The translations under genes were made by a program, and so were the position numbers. The notes under the pieces were generated by a model. The model did no database searches and was not told where the DNA came from. It worked only from the letters and a program-made list of their open reading frames with translations. A DNA stretch of 64,000 bases from Flavobacterium omnivorum. GTDB lineage: Bacteria; Bacteroidota; Bacteroidia; Flavobacteriales; Flavobacteriaceae. This document shows, piece after piece, positions 62,727-64,000 of the stretch (the first letter of the stretch is position 1; each line of letters opens with the position of its first letter). The stretch is taken from contig NZ_FNDB01000001.1 of assembly GCF_900099915.1 (NCBI RefSeq), positions 406,405 through 470,404 of the forward strand, written 5' to 3'.

Positions 62727-63506
62727 ATGGTAAAGTGTAAATTAAAAATAGTTTTAATTGAAGATGACTTAGCTTTAGGAAGCTCAATTTTAGAATTATT
62801 GATTCTGAGTGATTTCGACGTAAAATGGATAAAAGATGGAGTAAAAGCCTTAAAATATTTTCAAAAAAACGTTCCTGATGTCATTATAAGTGATTTAATG
62901 ATGCCTATTATGGGTGGCGAAGAACTGTTTTTAAAAATCAAGAAAAATATTAGATTTAAAACAGTTCCGTTTATTGTAATTACGGCTAATATGGATGATA
63001 ATATAAAATTCAGGCAGTTGGAAAATGGAGTAAATGATTTTATAATGAAACCCTTTAAAGTAAAGGAATTGGTCTACAAAATAAAAAATGTTATTGAACT
63101 TAAAAAAAATATAGAAAAGAAATATATTCCAGATCCATTTTCAAAAGTTACTATTAAATTATCAGAAAAAGATTTTTTAACCTCGTTAAATGAAGTTCTT
63201 GTTAAACATTTAAAATCAAAGATTGATATGAATGAATTGTCAAGTCAGCTTTTCATAAGTAAATCTACATTAGATAAAAGGGTGAGGAAACTCACTAATA
63301 AAAATGCGAGCCAATACATAAGAGAGTTTAAATTAGAATATGCTATTAAACTCATTGGTTTAGGAGAAAGAAATGTACAATATCTAAGTGATGAAACAGG
63401 ATTCAACTCTTTCTCTTATTTTTCTACCAGTTTTAAATCATATCTTAACGTAACTCCTCGGGATTACATAAAATCAATCCAAAATGAAAAAGATTCTTTG
63501 CTTTAA
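62727..63506 (+). CDS. Response regulator with AraC-type output
   Basis: A 259-residue regulator: receiver (6-120) with D56 in IIISDLMMP and K108 in IMKPFK, then an AraC HTH (about 150-250; SSQLFISKSTLDKRVRKLTNKN, LSDETGFNSFSYFSTSFKSYLNVTPRDYIKS). It is divergent from the PAS kinase gene, so the 162-base gap probably holds its own regulatory sites. Intact relative of the pseudogene at 57679. It is the likely output of the relay; targets unknown. Confidence 0.94.
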   Translation: MVKCKLKIVLIEDDLALGSSILELLILSDFDVKWIKDGVKALKYFQKNVPDVIISDLMMPIMGGEELFLKIKKNIRFKTVPFIVITANMDDNIKFRQLENGVNDFIMKPFKVKELVYKIKNVIELKKNIEKKYIPDPFSKVTIKLSEKDFLTSLNEVLVKHLKSKIDMNELSSQLFISKSTLDKRVRKLTNKNASQYIREFKLEYAIKLIGLGERNVQYLSDETGFNSFSYFSTSFKSYLNVTPRDYIKSIQNEKDSLL

Positions 63507-63530
63507 AAGTTTGTAAGAACAAGCGGAATA

Positions 63531-63594
63531 AATAATTTAAAATCATAAAAAAACACTCTTGTAAAAGAGTGTTTTTTTATGATTTTAAATTATT
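63531..63594. terminator. Terminator with 30-base perfect inverted repeat
   Basis: Arms 63531-63560 and 63565-63594 are exact complements around GTAA. The core is AAAAAAACACTCTT / AAGAGTGTTTTTTT with T-run; the outer half (AATAATTTAAAATCAT) extends the hairpin unusually far. Confidence 0.8.
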
Positions 63595-63705
63595 GGCTTT
63601 TTTCTTTAAATCAGAGGTAAAAAGTAAATCAACTTTTATGAAATAGATTAATTTTCACAAAAAAAGTATGTTTACTATTTAAATGATATTTTTATGAAAC
63701 TAAAA

Positions 63706-64000
63706 TGTCCCGTCCTGAAATAGCGATACACAAAAAGTATCCTAATGGAAAAACATGAAGAAACACGCTATGTGAAGCGGACTCAAAAAGATTATTCAAT
63801 GTCTTTTAAATTACAAATTGTTCAAGAAATTGAACGAGGACAACTTACAGTTACAGAATCCACAAAGACTTATGGCATTCAAAATAGATCAACTGTTGTT
63901 AAATGGCTTAGAAAATTCGGTAACTTTGATTGGGAAAACCAAACACCATTTACTATGTCAAAGTCGCCAGAACAAAAGATAATGGAACTTGAAGCCAAAG
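63706..64000 (+). mobile_element. Left end of an IS3-family insertion sequence, truncated by the window
   Basis: A terminal-repeat-like TGTCCCGTCCTGAAATAGCG begins near 63706 and is followed by a transposase frame, so the element enters the window here. The right end and orfB are outside. Target duplications cannot be checked. Confidence 0.65.
63745..64000 (+). CDS. IS3-family transposase OrfA, partial
   Basis: The first 85 codons of a transposase helper with a HTH: YVKRTQKDYSMSFKLQIVQE, RGQLTVTESTKTYGIQNRST, VVKWLRKFGNFDWENQT, then a Leu-zipper-like SPEQKIMELEAK. The frame runs off the window end. This fits IS3 orfA, which supplies DNA binding and is fused by frameshift to OrfB. Confidence 0.8.
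   Translation, partial: MEKHEETRYVKRTQKDYSMSFKLQIVQEIERGQLTVTESTKTYGIQNRSTVVKWLRKFGNFDWENQTPFTMSKSPEQKIMELEAK

Overview
The window looks like a chromosomal segment of a Flavobacteriaceae bacterium, probably Flavobacterium. It is AT-rich, start sites lack clear Shine-Dalgarno sequences, and several genes are preceded by the Bacteroidota promoter form TTTG-N(18-21)-TAnnTTTG. It encodes a type IX secretion (T9SS) plug protein, a protein with a T9SS type A sorting tail, DUF5916 proteins, a front-end type desaturase and a Bacteroidota-type IS3 transposase. Species assignment is inference; no rRNA or marker comparison was possible.

Layout. 1-1.8 kb: 3' part of a sugar aminotransferase (DegT family) and galE. 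1.9-7.6 kb: fabD, an unknown membrane protein with repeats, two small Cys-rich proteins, an AraC regulator and purT. 7.7-9.2 kb: a VOC protein and an orphan HARE-HTH (HrgA-like) gene. 9.3-16.4 kb: aminotransferase, desaturase, rsmG, pruA, apaG and the T9SS plug protein, with two copies of a candidate structured RNA (about 9.3 and 14.5 kb). 16.5-25.5 kb: M16 peptidase, a two-gene island (lipoprotein plus T9SS-exported lipase-like protein) bounded by a duplicated terminator, a methyltransferase and map. 25.5-30.6 kb: a TetR-ABC-HlyD-TolC export operon whose ABC ATPase has degenerate catalytic motifs. 30.7-40.6 kb: LRR protein, gpmI, tandem DUF5916 genes and two convergent L,D-transpeptidases. 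41.2-41.4 kb: two identical tRNA-Gly(TCC) genes and a 3' relic of a third. 41.5-48.2 kb: peptidase E, a four-gene tandem array of secreted carboxypeptidase-regulatory-like proteins, DUF6702 and an M1 peptidase. 48.3-53.2 kb: tatA, PAP2 phosphatase, O-methyltransferase, rlmN, a lipoprotein and a prenyl synthase. 53.4-56.3 kb: ECF sigma factor, membrane anti-sigma candidate and a beta-barrel protein. 56.4-63.5 kb: a duplicated two-component cluster with one decayed copy. 63.7-64 kb: left end of an IS3-family element.

Most of the window is housekeeping. The parts that deserve attention are the four-paralog array with conserved overlapping GTG starts, the degenerate ABC exporter, the duplicated receiver-kinase phosphorelay with its decayed regulator, the sigma/anti-sigma/barrel operon, the two RNA-like intergenic elements and the island insertion scar. 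No CRISPR array, prophage, rRNA or complete mobile element was seen.
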